Positions 21,225 to 31,704 of a stretch of 64,000 nucleotides of DNA are shown here, in pieces. Under the pieces are notes generated by a model that did no database searches, was not told where the DNA came from, and was given only the letters and a program-made list of their open reading frames with translations. The stretch is from Corynespora cassiicola. Its lineage: Eukaryota; Ascomycota; Dothideomycetes; Pleosporales; Corynesporascaceae. The stretch is from assembly GCA_022059125.1 (NCBI GenBank), contig JAEUWY010000004.1, forward strand, positions 4,154,001 to 4,218,000, read 5' to 3'. The stretch's first letter is position 1. Each line of letters opens with the position of its first letter. The translations under genes and the position numbers were made by a program.

Positions 21225-21940
21225 ATGTGCGTCCACTGGCCTTGTCTTCTTCTTCCTCTCGGAGCTTGCTGGCGTGGCTGCCCCCCATCCAATGCCTTAT
21301 TCGAGGGACCGCATGATCCCTTCGAGGAGCAGACTGGCTCCAATGAGTACGATTCCAATTCGAGAAGTGTCTCGCAGTTATGAAGGTCCCCTACTGACAT
21401 GTAAAAAAAAGGCTCAAGCCCTTCCTGGTCGATGATCAAGCCTTCTCCGCTCCTGAGGCCTGCGTTTTGTGCCTTGGCAGCACCGAGCAGCCTTCCACCT
21501 GTGCGTTCGGTACTGGAGAAGGCCTCTGCCACGATATATCGGGCATCTTCAAGGACGAAAAGTGCGACATCGAGCGTCTCTGCAAGCATCCAGATGTTTG
21601 TGACATCATCGAAGGTACCTGGATCGATGGGACCTGCAAGTTCGAGAATGCGCAAACCCTTGACCTTGATTCCCGCGCCGTCATCGATGATTTTCAATCA
21701 CCCATTGATAAAGACAAGTGGGCTGTCGATGTCTGCATTGACAAGACTTCCTTCTTCCTCATGGTCGGCGCGCTCATCGCCGTCACCATCACCCTCCTCA
21801 TGGTCATGGCCCTCGCGCTTTTTCAAGTTCGTTCTTGGAAGAAGCGCTTCCAGCGTCTGGAAATTGAGCTTGATGCTGCCTTCGCCTGTTCTGTGGACAA
21901 GGGCGGTCTTGTGATTTCTCGCACCACGAGCATGGACTAA
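21225..21940 (+). CDS. Cys-rich single-pass membrane protein, unrecognised, 2 exons
   Basis: Proposed exons are 21225-21346 and 21412-21940, with a 65-nt intron (GTACGA donor, CTGAC branch point 11 bases before the acceptor); the product is 216 aa. The second exon is the firm part. It encodes about 100 residues with nine Cys (ACVLC, STC, GLC, EKC, RLC, DVC, GTC, DVC), a single hydrophobic helix of about 24 residues (FFLMVGALIAVTITLL onwards), and a cytosolic tail starting RSWKKRFQRLE. The N-terminal exon has a hydrophobic Cys-containing stretch that may act as a signal sequence. Expected topology is a disulphide-rich ectodomain, one membrane span and a short basic/acidic tail. I recognise no family. 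The first exon is less certain than the second. Confidence 0.6.
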
Positions 21941-22777
21941 ATGACGCCTTGGGATTCAATCATGCTTAGTATGGAGGATGGGTGAACGTGAGATTTCCGA
22001 TTTTCCAGGTGATTCAATTTCTAGGGACTTCTTGGGAAAGGAGTTTTCAAGGAGTTTTCAAGGGCAACTTCACCTGCTCCTACCTAGGTTTACTTCAGAG
22101 ATCATCCAAATGATATGCAGACTCGAACTGCCTGCAGCAAACCTGGAATATATGAACGAGTGGCGTGCGAATTTAACAGAACTCTTGCATCACTAACGCT
22201 TGCTTCTGCAGCCCTGTATGGGCCATCACCGTTGAGAGTGATCGTGACAGCACCTGCCTAATGAGGCTGGATCTTGTTTACATCACGTGTTTCCTCAAAC
22301 GTCCTACTCTTTCCGACCCATTGCCCCAAAAGCAAACGCCGTCCGACCCTCTTTGACCTCGAATGCACTAATTATTGTCGTCTTCAATGAGTTACTAGCC
22401 TGCGGATAAATGCGAGCCTACTGCAATCCATCGAATCGACTGCTTCTGCCAGTTCCACATGACATCACGCTATTCGCCAAGACACAGCGTACATGCATTT
22501 CCGCGGGCCGATGCACGCTTGGGCCCACCTCATAGCTCCACGACGTTCGACAAGCAATAACTTCTTGAGCTTCTTTCCGACCAAGTAGAAGAGGGGCAGC
22601 TCAGTGAGTCTGAACCTGGGGCGCGCCTGAGGGTTGACATTCGGCGTTTGCGGTAGGTTCGCTGTCTCGTATTGTGTTGGCAGCGCCGCATTGTGCAGGC
22701 GGGGTTTGGAGGGATTCGCTCTTCGGATCTTGGTATGCTTGATTGATCCGTGGCGGGCTGTTGATGGATGATTTTGC

Positions 22778-23089
22778 GTGCTTGAGCTGACCTTGACAGA
22801 TCAAAGTCCGGGTGCCATGCGACATGCGATGCGGTTAACGGCCTGCGAACACCTTTCTATGGGACGAAGCAGAAGACAGCCCATATATACCGGTATTCTC
22901 GTAGGAACAGCCATGATTCTTCCAACCGGTATCGGGATATGGGATGATCCAGCAGTGTTTCGACCAGAGCGTCTTTCTGTCACAAGAATGTCCATTCTAG
23001 GCGCTGTTCAGTGCATGCTAGAGGCTGCGTTGGAGGGGTTGCCACGGAGTGTTCGCATTTCTAATACCAGGATGGGCCAAAGGACTTGA
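22778..23089 (+). pseudogene. Possible cytochrome P450 relic
   Basis: The translation around 22893-22975 reads GILVGTAMILPTGIGIWDD followed by PAVFRPERL. This resembles the P450 segment before the haem loop (IPxGTxV...HRDP..F..PExFxPERF). The upstream ExxR helix and the downstream FxxGxRxCxG haem loop are missing, and no flanking exon could be joined. It is best read as a decayed fragment; chance similarity is possible. Confidence 0.3.
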
Positions 23090-24191
23090 ATGATTGATAA
23101 CAAATAACATTGGGGGTGCAGGGAGGGGGACATGGAGCCTCATCGAAAATTGACAGTCATGGTTTCGCACTCCACTCGACTGGATCGGACCTTGATATGA
23201 TAGTTTCAAGGATGACGATATACCCGAAACGTATAGTTTATGGGTTTGCGTCTAGATGACTGATAAAGTCGTGCTGAACCGATAATCCTCATGAGTTGTG
23301 CTCTTCGATGGGTTCGATGGGTTTCAGGGCCATTGAAGGGCCGTAGGCTTCTGGTACGACGAGGACTAATAGGATCAGGTTTTGTCTAGTGTGAGACGTT
23401 CATGGCCGTTTTCACCATGATATCCGGCACTGAAACACTCGATATTCTCGAAGACAGGATGGAGAAAGATGTTAGGTGGTTACGAGATGGGAGGACTGAC
23501 ATGGCAGATGTGATTACTTGGCCGGACTTTTGGGATCCTACTTTGCATAGGGGGGAAGGTGAAGGGAGATACACACAACCCAACGTCGGCCCGAGCAAAA
23601 GGAGTCAATCATGTTGTAGGTACGTTTCAGCATGAAGACCAACCTCCCCAAAGACTCCTATCTGCCAGATTCCCATCGAAACAAGTTGACCGCATGCACA
23701 GCCGTCTTTCCATCGCTTGAAAGTCTTGTCTATCTCGAGCTCCCACGCTTATCACGCCATTGGGATTGTTGAAGTCGGTTTCTCCTCTTTCTCCGGTACT
23801 ATCTTGCCGATATCGCCGCTATGCAATCTTCCAGCACGTGTAAGCGCCTGACAACATGCGCAGCTAGATGCCACGCTTCGAAAGCCACTTTTTGATTGCC
23901 GCGGAACTCGCACCAAGACGTTACACGTTGCTCCAGGAAGTCGCCCAGGCATTAAACTCGCAGGATCGGTAAAGTGGGTATACGGTGCGATGGAAAACCA
24001 CAGGACAGTGACAACGGGAAAAAAGTTGACCAGCACCCACACTACAACAAACCGGCCAAATGATCATATTTTTGGCGAATACTGACGAAACCTCAGAAAG
24101 CTCGATCAGTTGCTCTTGTATCTGCGTGATCCGAGAAATCAGGCCAGCGCACTGAACCAGTCAGGGTCGACATGGTACAGGCGTCATGCGA

Positions 24192-24983
24192 GATAAGGCA
24201 CTGTCGATCGAGCTGATTGGCCTGCTCTGCCCACAGACCTTTGATACCACAACTGGCGATTCCTCCGCGCAGCCTGGCATTGAACGCGGGACATTCAGAG
24301 TACGCACTTCAGTTGGACGACCCCAAGTCAGTGTGGCGGCTTGTCAGATTCCAACCATGGATCTCCGGCGTGTATCGATCGCTGTCCGCACTGTTGACGC
24401 CAGTAGAGCACAGCACGATGGCCAGCGACGCGACGATCAAGCCAAACCACAAAAGCAATTCTCGGCACTCCTCCTCTTGGTCTCAGCATCCGCAACATCC
24501 ACATCATCCCGATATCCGACTTCTCCAGGTCTCCGATCGGCGAGAGCGCTGTGTATTTCCGGGGTGCATGGCGAAGAACGCATCCTGACTGGAATTTTTG
24601 CGACAAAGGCAATTTGCTCACTCGACCGCGGAAAAGCTGCAAACATATTTCTGCTAAGGACAAAGATAAGGAACCTATTTCGGGGCCACTTTAATGTCCC
24701 TAGCGTCTGAAGACGACGCCAAGAGATAAGAGAGCGGAACGGCTGCACTCGCTCCGCCCCCCACTATCCCACGTCCGCAGCTCTTCCAGCCAACCTCACA
24801 CGCGCGCAACAACGTTCCGCCGTCCCCATCGACTCCGCGTGTGCTGTTGAGCATCCCCTGGAGGGTGTTCTGGATCCTGTCCACGCCACACCGCTGATCG
24901 GAAGGCTTCGCTCCAACCGCATCCCAGACTTGCTTTTCTCCACCCTTCCTGTTCGGTGTGAGCAGAACGCCCGGAGAGATAAG
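24192..24983 (+). promoter_or_regulatory. Four GATAAG sites upstream of the nitrate transporter
   Basis: GATAAG occurs on the plus strand at 24192, 24665, 24725 and 24978. HGATAR is the binding site of the nitrogen GATA factor AreA/Nit2, which works together with the nitrate-specific activator at nitrate-assimilation promoters. Three of the four lie within 550 bases of the start codon. Confidence 0.5.
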
Positions 24984-25078
24984 GGCTCTGGTCTGGAGAA
25001 CGACCAATCCCCTTGGCGCTTTCAGTTGATTTGCGATACAGCAGCGTACCAAGCCTGCTTTTGCGTCACTCCGTTATA

Positions 25079-25086
25079 CCGCGGAG
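25079..25086 (-). promoter_or_regulatory. NirA/NIT4-type site CTCCGCGG
   Basis: The minus strand reads CTCCGCGG, an exact match to the CTCCGHGG site of the Aspergillus nitrate activator NirA. It lies 125 bases before the start codon of the nitrate transporter and about 100 bases from the nearest GATAAG site. Confidence 0.6.
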
Positions 25087-25117
25087 GTACTGTTTTGAAC
25101 GTCTGCGAACGACGTTC

Positions 25118-25124
25118 TATATAA
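25118..25124 (+). promoter_or_regulatory. TATA box of the nitrate transporter gene
   Basis: TATATAA lies 87 bases before the ATG, downstream of the NirA-type site, in the expected core-promoter position. Confidence 0.45.
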
Positions 25125-25210
25125 GATATTTCATCGCCGGTCCTGCAGGCTGATAGCACTACGATAACGCTCCACTCCCAATCCACTGAGATCCTTGCTC
25201 ATTCTGCGAT

Positions 25211-26875
25211 ATGGGTTTCCAATTGAAGCAGCTTTGGACGGCTCCTGAGGTCAACCCCTACAACAAGAAGGCAAAATCCATTCCTATCTTCAATCCCGTC
25301 GATAAGCACGGTCGGGTTTTTTTCTTCTCGGCCCTAGGATTTTTCATCGCATTCTGGAGTTGGTAGGTCGTCTGTTCGCTCCACAGTCTCCACAATCCGC
25401 TAACATTGTACAGGTACGCGTTTCCGCCACTGGTATGGCATCTCCACTCGCCATTTTAATGATTTGCGGCTAACCCCGAACAGCTAAGCATCACCATCAA
25501 GAAAGACCTACATCTGTCTCAGAATGAGATCGCAAACTCAAACATCATCGCCTTGACTGCTACCCTCGTGGTTCGCGCCATTTCCGGACCCCTCTGCGAC
25601 CGATTCGGCCCTCGCCTAACGTTTGTCGGATGCCTGTTACTCGGTGCTGTCCCCACTGCGCTAGCGGGAACTGCCAACAGCGCTGCCGGTATCTATGCGA
25701 TTCGCTTCTTTGTCGGCATTCTTGGTAGCACGTTTGTTCCTTGCCAAGTATGGACGACAGGCTTTTTCGACAGGAACGTTGTTGGAACCGCCAATGCTCT
25801 GGTGGGCGGATGGGGTAACTCTGGCGGTGGCATTACCTACTTCGTCATGCCAGCGATCTACGACTCCTTGGTACACAGGCAAGGCCTCACCCCTCGTGTT
25901 GCCTGGCGTGTATCATTCATCGTTCCTTTTATTCTGATCACTTGCACCGCCATTGCCATGCTGCTGCTCACCGAGGACACCCCTACTGGAAAATGGTCTG
26001 AGCGCAATGTCATCGTTCAGCAGCCAGACGGAACCGTCGTCTCTGCTCCCGGTGCGCTTACCGACAAGCCGGTACCGAACGGATCGATTTCCTCCAACGA
26101 TGAGAAGAAAGTCGCTACCGCCCCCGCAGATGTTGAGTCCGGCCAGGTCGAAGGCCAAGTCCTCGACGAGGTTCAACACGAGATTGTTGTGAAACCCACC
26201 TTCAAAGAGGCCATGAAGGTGGCAGGCTCTATGCAGACCGTTATGCTCTGTGCTGGTTACGTGTGCTCATTCGGCGGTGAACTGGCCATCAACTCAATCC
26301 TCGGCTCATACTATCTCAAGAACTTCCCTCAGCTGGGCCAGACTACTTCTGGACGATGGGCGGCTATGTTCGGATTGCTCAATGTTGTTACCAGGCCTGC
26401 TGGCGGCTTCTTTGGCGATTTGATCTACAAGTGGACCAACCACAACCTATGGGCCAAGAAGTTCTGGATTCATTTTGTTGGCGTGATGTCGGGCATTTTC
26501 CTCATTGTCATCGGCAAGCTTGACCCCAAGGACATGGATACCATGATGGGTCTCATCGCTCTCATGGCCATCTTTCTGGAGGCCGGCAACGGCGCCAACT
26601 TTGCACTTGTCCCTCACGTGCACCCCCATGCCAATGGTGAGTTTGCCCCTGTCCGCACTGGAATCCTGGGAATTTGCTAACGTTTTGAAGGCATTCTGTC
26701 TGGACTTGTCGGAGCCTCCGGGAACCTTGGTGGTATCATATTCGCCATCATTTTCCGCTACAACGGTACGCACTACGCCCGCGTCTTCTGGATCATGGGC
26801 ATAATCATCATCGTACTCAACCTGGGCTTCGTCTGGGTCCGACCCATCCCCAAGGGCCAAATCGGTGGTCGCTGA
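25211..26875 (+). CDS. nrtA: Nitrate transporter, NNP family of MFS, 4 exons
   Basis: Exons are 25211-25362, 25414-25432 (a 19-nt microexon), 25484-26636 and 26691-26875; introns are 51-54 nt and the product is 502 aa. It is a 12-helix major-facilitator protein of the nitrate/nitrite porter family. Both nitrate-signature loops are present: GGWGNSGGGITYFVMP in helix 5 and GLVGASGNLGGIIFAI in helix 11. So is the RDRFGPR-like loop (CDRFGPR) after helix 2. The roughly 90-residue hydrophilic loop between helices 6 and 7 is typical of fungal CrnA/NrtA proteins. It should import nitrate with protons across the plasma membrane. No nitrate or nitrite reductase gene is next to it, so it is not in a full nitrate cluster within this window. 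The promoter motifs support nitrate induction and ammonium repression. A tiny second exon could be missed by automatic annotation. Confidence 0.95.
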
Positions 26876-27492
26876 TTCTATTTCTTCTGGATTTTTTTCT
26901 TTCTTAAGACATGAAATGCAATTTTTGAGCGTTCAGAGATACCATAGATGCGTGTGCAGAGACGCGCTTGTACGTTTTGGAATGAAAAGGCTACTGCATT
27001 TTCGCACATTGCTGTTTTGGTGATACTTGGCGATGCTTAACACGACGTGCAAGTGCAAAACACAGCCTCAACGCTCAGCAGAGAGCTGCAGACACTGGCA
27101 GGCACAGGCAGGCCTAGGCAAGCGCAGGCAGGCGCCAGCCTTGGCTCGCAGTCGATGGAGCCAAGTGCAATTCTGTCGTGTGTGTTTTGCACAGGTCCAA
27201 CCAATCAGCGTGCGATGATGTAAGCGCCAAGCCCCGCCTCGGCTTGGGACTGGTCCGAAAATTGCACTTTGACTTTTGCACTTTACGTCTGCACACTGCC
27301 TCCCCCTGCTCCATAAATCAGGCCGTGCCCATCAGGACGAATTCCTCCATCTGCACATGCCCAATTTTTTGAGCACTTCTCGCTGACGATACTTTGTCGA
27401 TGAGTACCCAGTCACCACAGCTTTGATCCTTGCTTGCGCCGCATTCTTGTTTCAGACCAATTCGTCCGCCATTTTGCACTACATTGTCCATC
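26876..27492. promoter_or_regulatory. Promoter region of the Clr5-ankyrin gene with repeated octamers
   Basis: The 617-base interval contains AAGTGCAA at 27051 and 27163 and its reverse complement TTGCACTT at 27262 and 27276. A CCAAT box is at 27201-27205, and a CCAAGCC/GGCTTGG inverted repeat with 7-base loop at 27227-27247. A CAGGCA-rich run sits at about 27099-27133. These features are dense compared with other intergenic regions here. No gene is seen. Confidence 0.5.
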
Positions 27493-29991
27493 ATGACCAA
27501 GGATTGGGATGCCGTTCAAGATGAAATCAAAGAGCTCTCCTTTAACCAAAAGAAGCCTCTGGAAGAGGTGAAGGCCGTCATCGAGGCCAAACACAAGTTC
27601 AGGGCCTCGTACGTCTTTCTTCTTGTCTCTTTGCAGCTGCTAATGGTCCAAGCACGCGGGCCTATCGCATGAAGCTCGCAGAATGGGGCTTTACCAGACG
27701 AACGAAGACAGGGGGGATCGGATCTATGAGATCCCACCAGAAACCAAATGGCTCAGGAATCGATGTAGATGGGATCAGTCTCGGAGAACAGACAGATAGC
27801 GAGGTGACTGCAGAGCCAATCTCATCCATGGAGGCACAGGAGCTGGATACTCCCCCGATGATAGAGTCTCACTTGGACCCCACTTTGAGTTTGCTAGATG
27901 GCGCCGAAGAGTAAGACCATCATCCCCTTTGCTAGTGGATATCCTAACACTGTCAGCCTTCTTCCTGCGGCTACACCTTCCATCGACCCATGGCCCCAAG
28001 GGGGGGGCATCATTGACGAAATCGTCATGAAGATGTTGAGGGCTGTTTTGGAAGGTAACGCAAAGTCTCTGGAGGAGCTGGTCGTTGCCAATCCTGATCA
28101 TATCAACATGCCCATTGGTTTGCCTTTCGAAGCGCACGCCAAGTTCTTCAATCACCCAGCGATGAACCAATGTGTCATACTTCAACACGCAGATCAAAAG
28201 CTGCTGGATATCGCATGTGCTCTACCTTCAGGACCTGTTGTGTGGTGCTTGATCTCTAATGGAGCTAAAGGATCCCGACACCCGCTAGGCACCGACCTTG
28301 CTCTCCACAATGCTATCAAGAACGGTCGAACGTTTGCAGTTCAGTCATTGCTTCAATCAGGAGACTCGGATGTGAACGGACTCCCTGGAACGCCATGGAA
28401 ACCACTTCTTCAAGCCACTTTCTGGAACGTGCCAGACGTAGTTCGCATCTTGCTGGACAAAGGCGCGAACGTGAATGATGCCATGCCTTGGCTGGAAGGT
28501 CCGCTCAAAACAACACTCCAGTTTTGCCTTACGCGCCGTACTGAAAAGTACTCAAACCATATCGTGCGTGAGCGTTCGGAAAAGATCCTCAAGATGTTGT
28601 TAGACGCAGGGGCTACCATTGATCTGCCTTCAAGCGAGGCGTCGGATAAACCATTTGCGCTATTCCTCCAACCTTGGCAAGGCGATCCGCACTGGGTCGC
28701 AAAAGTCTCTGCGACAGAGATGGATTGCCTTGAGGCCTTTGTAAGGAAAGGTGCTGACCTTCAGACCAACTTCAACGGATTTCCTTGCGGGTCGATCAGA
28801 GGTCACACATTCGAGCACCAAGTTCTATGGCATTCGACACCAAAGATGGCTCGACTTTTCATCGATCATGCTTTCCCTGCCCCAGGATCCAATGGCTCAA
28901 ATCTTCTCAATGAGATTTTGGGTTGCTGTCCTGACACCAAGCGACATCCCGCAGAGACTCTACGCGACATGGAAGTCCTCGTCAGTCGAGGTGCTGATCC
29001 TAATACGCCAGATATCAATGGAGACCTGCCACTTCGGAAAGTTGTGGAACGATGTCCAGCTGTGGATATCATCCCCAGACTCAAGGCACTTCTCAACGGT
29101 GGGGCAGATCCTGAAATCAAAGGCAGAAACGGCGTACTCCCTTTTGTACTTGCTGCTCGCTCATTTGACGAACCACTCATGTCACAAGTTATGCATTTGA
29201 TGGTGGAAAAATGCCGAGGAAAATACACAATGACGTTCCATGGAATCACGTCGACTTGGAGCCCGGATTACCTTCCGATCCCGTCGGATCCGTCGTTTGT
29301 CCAGGTCATGTGGTATAGTGGCCAGAACGGCGATTTCATGGCAAATCTCCAGCGTATGGTGCCTCAAGATATGCAGTCAACCTTTCAAAGGGCAACATTC
29401 AGTGTTGCAAGCAAGAATTTCCTGGACTCAACCACAAAAAGGGCAAAGATGTCACTACCGCTGCAGCTTACCGCCGCGGAAAAAGATGAAATCCAGCAAA
29501 TCATATCATTTAGGCAGTCCATGGGTTTACCCGAGTATCAATTCGACCAAGCTTTTGTCATGAGCCTTCTGATGCCGCCAGCAACGCTCCTGCTGCCGCA
29601 CCAGACACCCATTTCATGCACTGCAGCCACCGCTTCCAATATCCTTGCAACTGCACCGTCTCACAACCTCGCCCTTCCACCATCTTCGCAACCTCTCTCT
29701 CGCAGCTCGAGTTCCTCTTCAAACGCATCGACCTCTTCGTTCTTTGTCGCTTCAACAACTCAAATCAGATGGCCCGGTATCGGTCGCGCGACTAGGCCTT
29801 CTGATGTAGAAAAGGCCAAAGGAGCATTGCTCAAATACAGATGTAAAAGCTGCAACGACGCAAACCTCCTGACCAGAGAAGAATATGACAGGCATGAGGC
29901 CGAACATTGGCATACATTGACGTGTGACGAGCCGACTTGCAAAAGGAGATTTTGCGTTGCAGAGAGGGACGAGAGAAATCTCGCCGATTGA
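27493..29991 (+). CDS. Clr5-domain ankyrin-repeat protein with C-terminal zinc finger, 3 exons
   Basis: Exons are 27493-27608, 27653-27910 and 27957-29991, with introns of 44 and 46 nt; the product is 802 aa. The N terminus is a Clr5 domain (KDWDAVQDEIKELSF, then LEEVKAVIEAKHKFRAS and the spliced TRAYRMKLAEWGF), a module common at the start of filamentous-fungal ankyrin proteins. Residues of about 150-500 contain degenerate ankyrin repeats, e.g. VVRILLDKGANVNDA, ILKMLLDAGATIDL, EVLVSRGADPNTPDINGDLPLR and LLNGGADPEIKGRNG. A Ser-rich linker follows. The last 55 residues hold one C2H2-type finger (CKSC...HEAEH) and the start of a second (CDEPTCKRRFC) that ends at the stop codon before its His pair. 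It is probably a nuclear or scaffold protein; targets are unknown. Confidence 0.85.
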
Positions 29992-30884
29992 CTCGGGAAT
30001 CCCGCCACTCATCCATCATACAGCATCTACCAACATGGCCCAGACTAGGCTCTGCAATCTATCCACAAGTGTTGCATGCAAGCGCCCGGTCGCTGGCGGA
30101 TCATTCAAACCCATATGCGGCCGCTTCTGCGTCCCATATGCGGCTGTGAATGACGTAGTCAACAAATACCGATTTGGAGCCGAGAAAGGGAGGGTTTGCG
30201 AGTGGCCCAGGACAGTGATCGCCAACCCAACATTATCCCCTCAGGTTGCACAACATCAAAAGTGGGGTAACACCTCGCTGTTGCGTACTTTTCGAGAGCA
30301 ATTGCCGGACCATCTCGTTCCAGTTGAGGCTTGATCGGCATCAGCTGAAGTGATGGATGCGACCGTTTAGGTTTTCCGAGTTCTCGATCTGACTCCCTGG
30401 CTCGGTGTCGGAATACAACACGAGGTCGGTGTTGCCCAATCATGGTGGTATCTAGAAGAATCTGCCCTACCACAGGGCTGGTTCAACGCCGGAATTGCAG
30501 AAGCGTTGTATAAGCACTCATGTGCGCCCTGTACCAGACAACCCATTCACTCACCCAACTCTTGAATGATCAATACCGACCCGGATATTCCATATTATGG
30601 CAATGTGAACACATGCAGCTGCGCCAATTAGCACTCATTCTGTCAATTGTCTTGACCGGTGCGCTGAAACGGTCACTTGATTAATCAATGCCCGAGCTCT
30701 GGGTACCAAGAAAAACCTGCGTATGAGACGCATATGCATGTTCTTACGGCCGCAGATGCGTGGCCAGGCCAGGCAGCAGCCTTCAGCCCCAATTTTATGA
30801 AATATGCATCTGGAGAATTACAGCAGCGTTTGATTCTTGAAGCGTTCGAGGGCTGGTGTTGGCCTTTGATCTACAGGTGTGAGG
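29992..30884. other. Intergenic
   Basis: No supported gene. An opening at 29924-30334 overlaps the preceding CDS in another frame and has no domain. The 70-codon opening before 30884 could include an upstream exon of the next gene, but no convincing donor was found. Confidence 0.35.
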
Positions 30885-31704
30885 ATGGTGGGGGCTGACG
30901 GCGGGTACTATCGCGCCATTCCTCGTTTGGCTCGACAACATATACATACGACGGCACCTGCTCCTAGACTTTCCCCTCCCAGAACCTTTGGTTCCATTGT
31001 ATCACGCCCTTTTGATGTAGAGGAATTTATCGTTGCCGAAGGGCAGCATCATGTCGCATCCATCCGGCACGCTGATCGGCTCGGAGAATCCGAGCTCTAC
31101 CACGTTGTGAGTCAAGCCGTGACCTGTGCCCCACGCAGTACAAGGCATGAGATCTTATGTCGCGCCTTCAGGAATCCCAGCTCGTTTCGTTCTATAGCAG
31201 CTTCGCCGAGTCATATGCAGGCGGAGCTCGCCATCGTGCGCCACAGCCACGACCACGGTGGATTGGACGGCCTTTGGCTCGAAACTTCATACGTCGGCGC
31301 CCAATTTACAGACTCGCTTGCACCTCTTCCGCCTTCGACGCTCGATCTAGAAGGTAGATTGCATGCTGCCTGATCCCGTGTTGAACCGTTGCTGACAGTT
31401 CTAAGATTTGCTGCAACCATATCCCACCGCGACTCCGCCCAACGCGATCCAACATGCCCCTCTTGCTCCAGCCACAGCGACGACGGTACGCGACTGGCTG
31501 GCACCAAACTGCTCCGCAGCTCCCACCTCCGCTTCCCTGGCGCCGCGAATCTGCTTTCTTATCGAGAGCCTTCTGGGGTGCAAGATGTCGAATGGCAACA
31601 ACGCGTTATTCGCCTGGGCGATAGGGCACTTTGATACGCTCTCGCTGTGCGAGTTTGTCGGTGTGCAGTGGGCTTTGGGGCAGATGAAGCGGGAAGCCCA
31701 GTGA
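30885..31704 (+). CDS. Unrecognised two-exon protein, 255 aa
   Basis: Proposed exons are 30885-31353 and 31406-31704, separated by a 52-nt intron (GTAGAT donor, GCTGAC branch). The splice keeps the frame and gives a smooth LDLEDLLQPYP junction. The N-terminal part is rich in His and Arg (EGQHHVASIRHADRL, VRHSHDHGGLDGLW). The C-terminal part is alpha-helical (RICFLIESLLG, ALFAWAIGHFDTL). No catalytic motif or family is recognised. The splice that fuses two moderately long frames is the main support, and upstream exons may be missing. A minus-strand opening overlaps the 3' half but reads as low-complexity. Confidence 0.4.

Larger units (their letters stand above)
21941..25210. other. Gene-poor 3.3 kb stretch, relic and nitrate-transporter promoter
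   Basis: No intact gene is supported. A short P450-like relic lies near 22.8-23.1 kb. The last kilobase carries regulatory motifs for the nitrate transporter. Other openings here, for example 24186-24710 on the plus strand, are free of domains and overlap each other on both strands. Confidence 0.5.

Noticed and set aside
20852..21697. 281-codon minus-strand opening across the Cys-rich protein gene
   Set aside because: It lies opposite the Cys-rich membrane-protein exon, has no domain, changes composition halfway and crosses the plus-strand promoter; the plus strand shows Cys spacing, a membrane helix and a clean splice.
24186..24710. 174-codon plus-strand opening upstream of the nitrate transporter
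   Set aside because: Overlapped by similar openings on the other strand, no domain, unlikely composition, and it contains the GATA regulatory sites.
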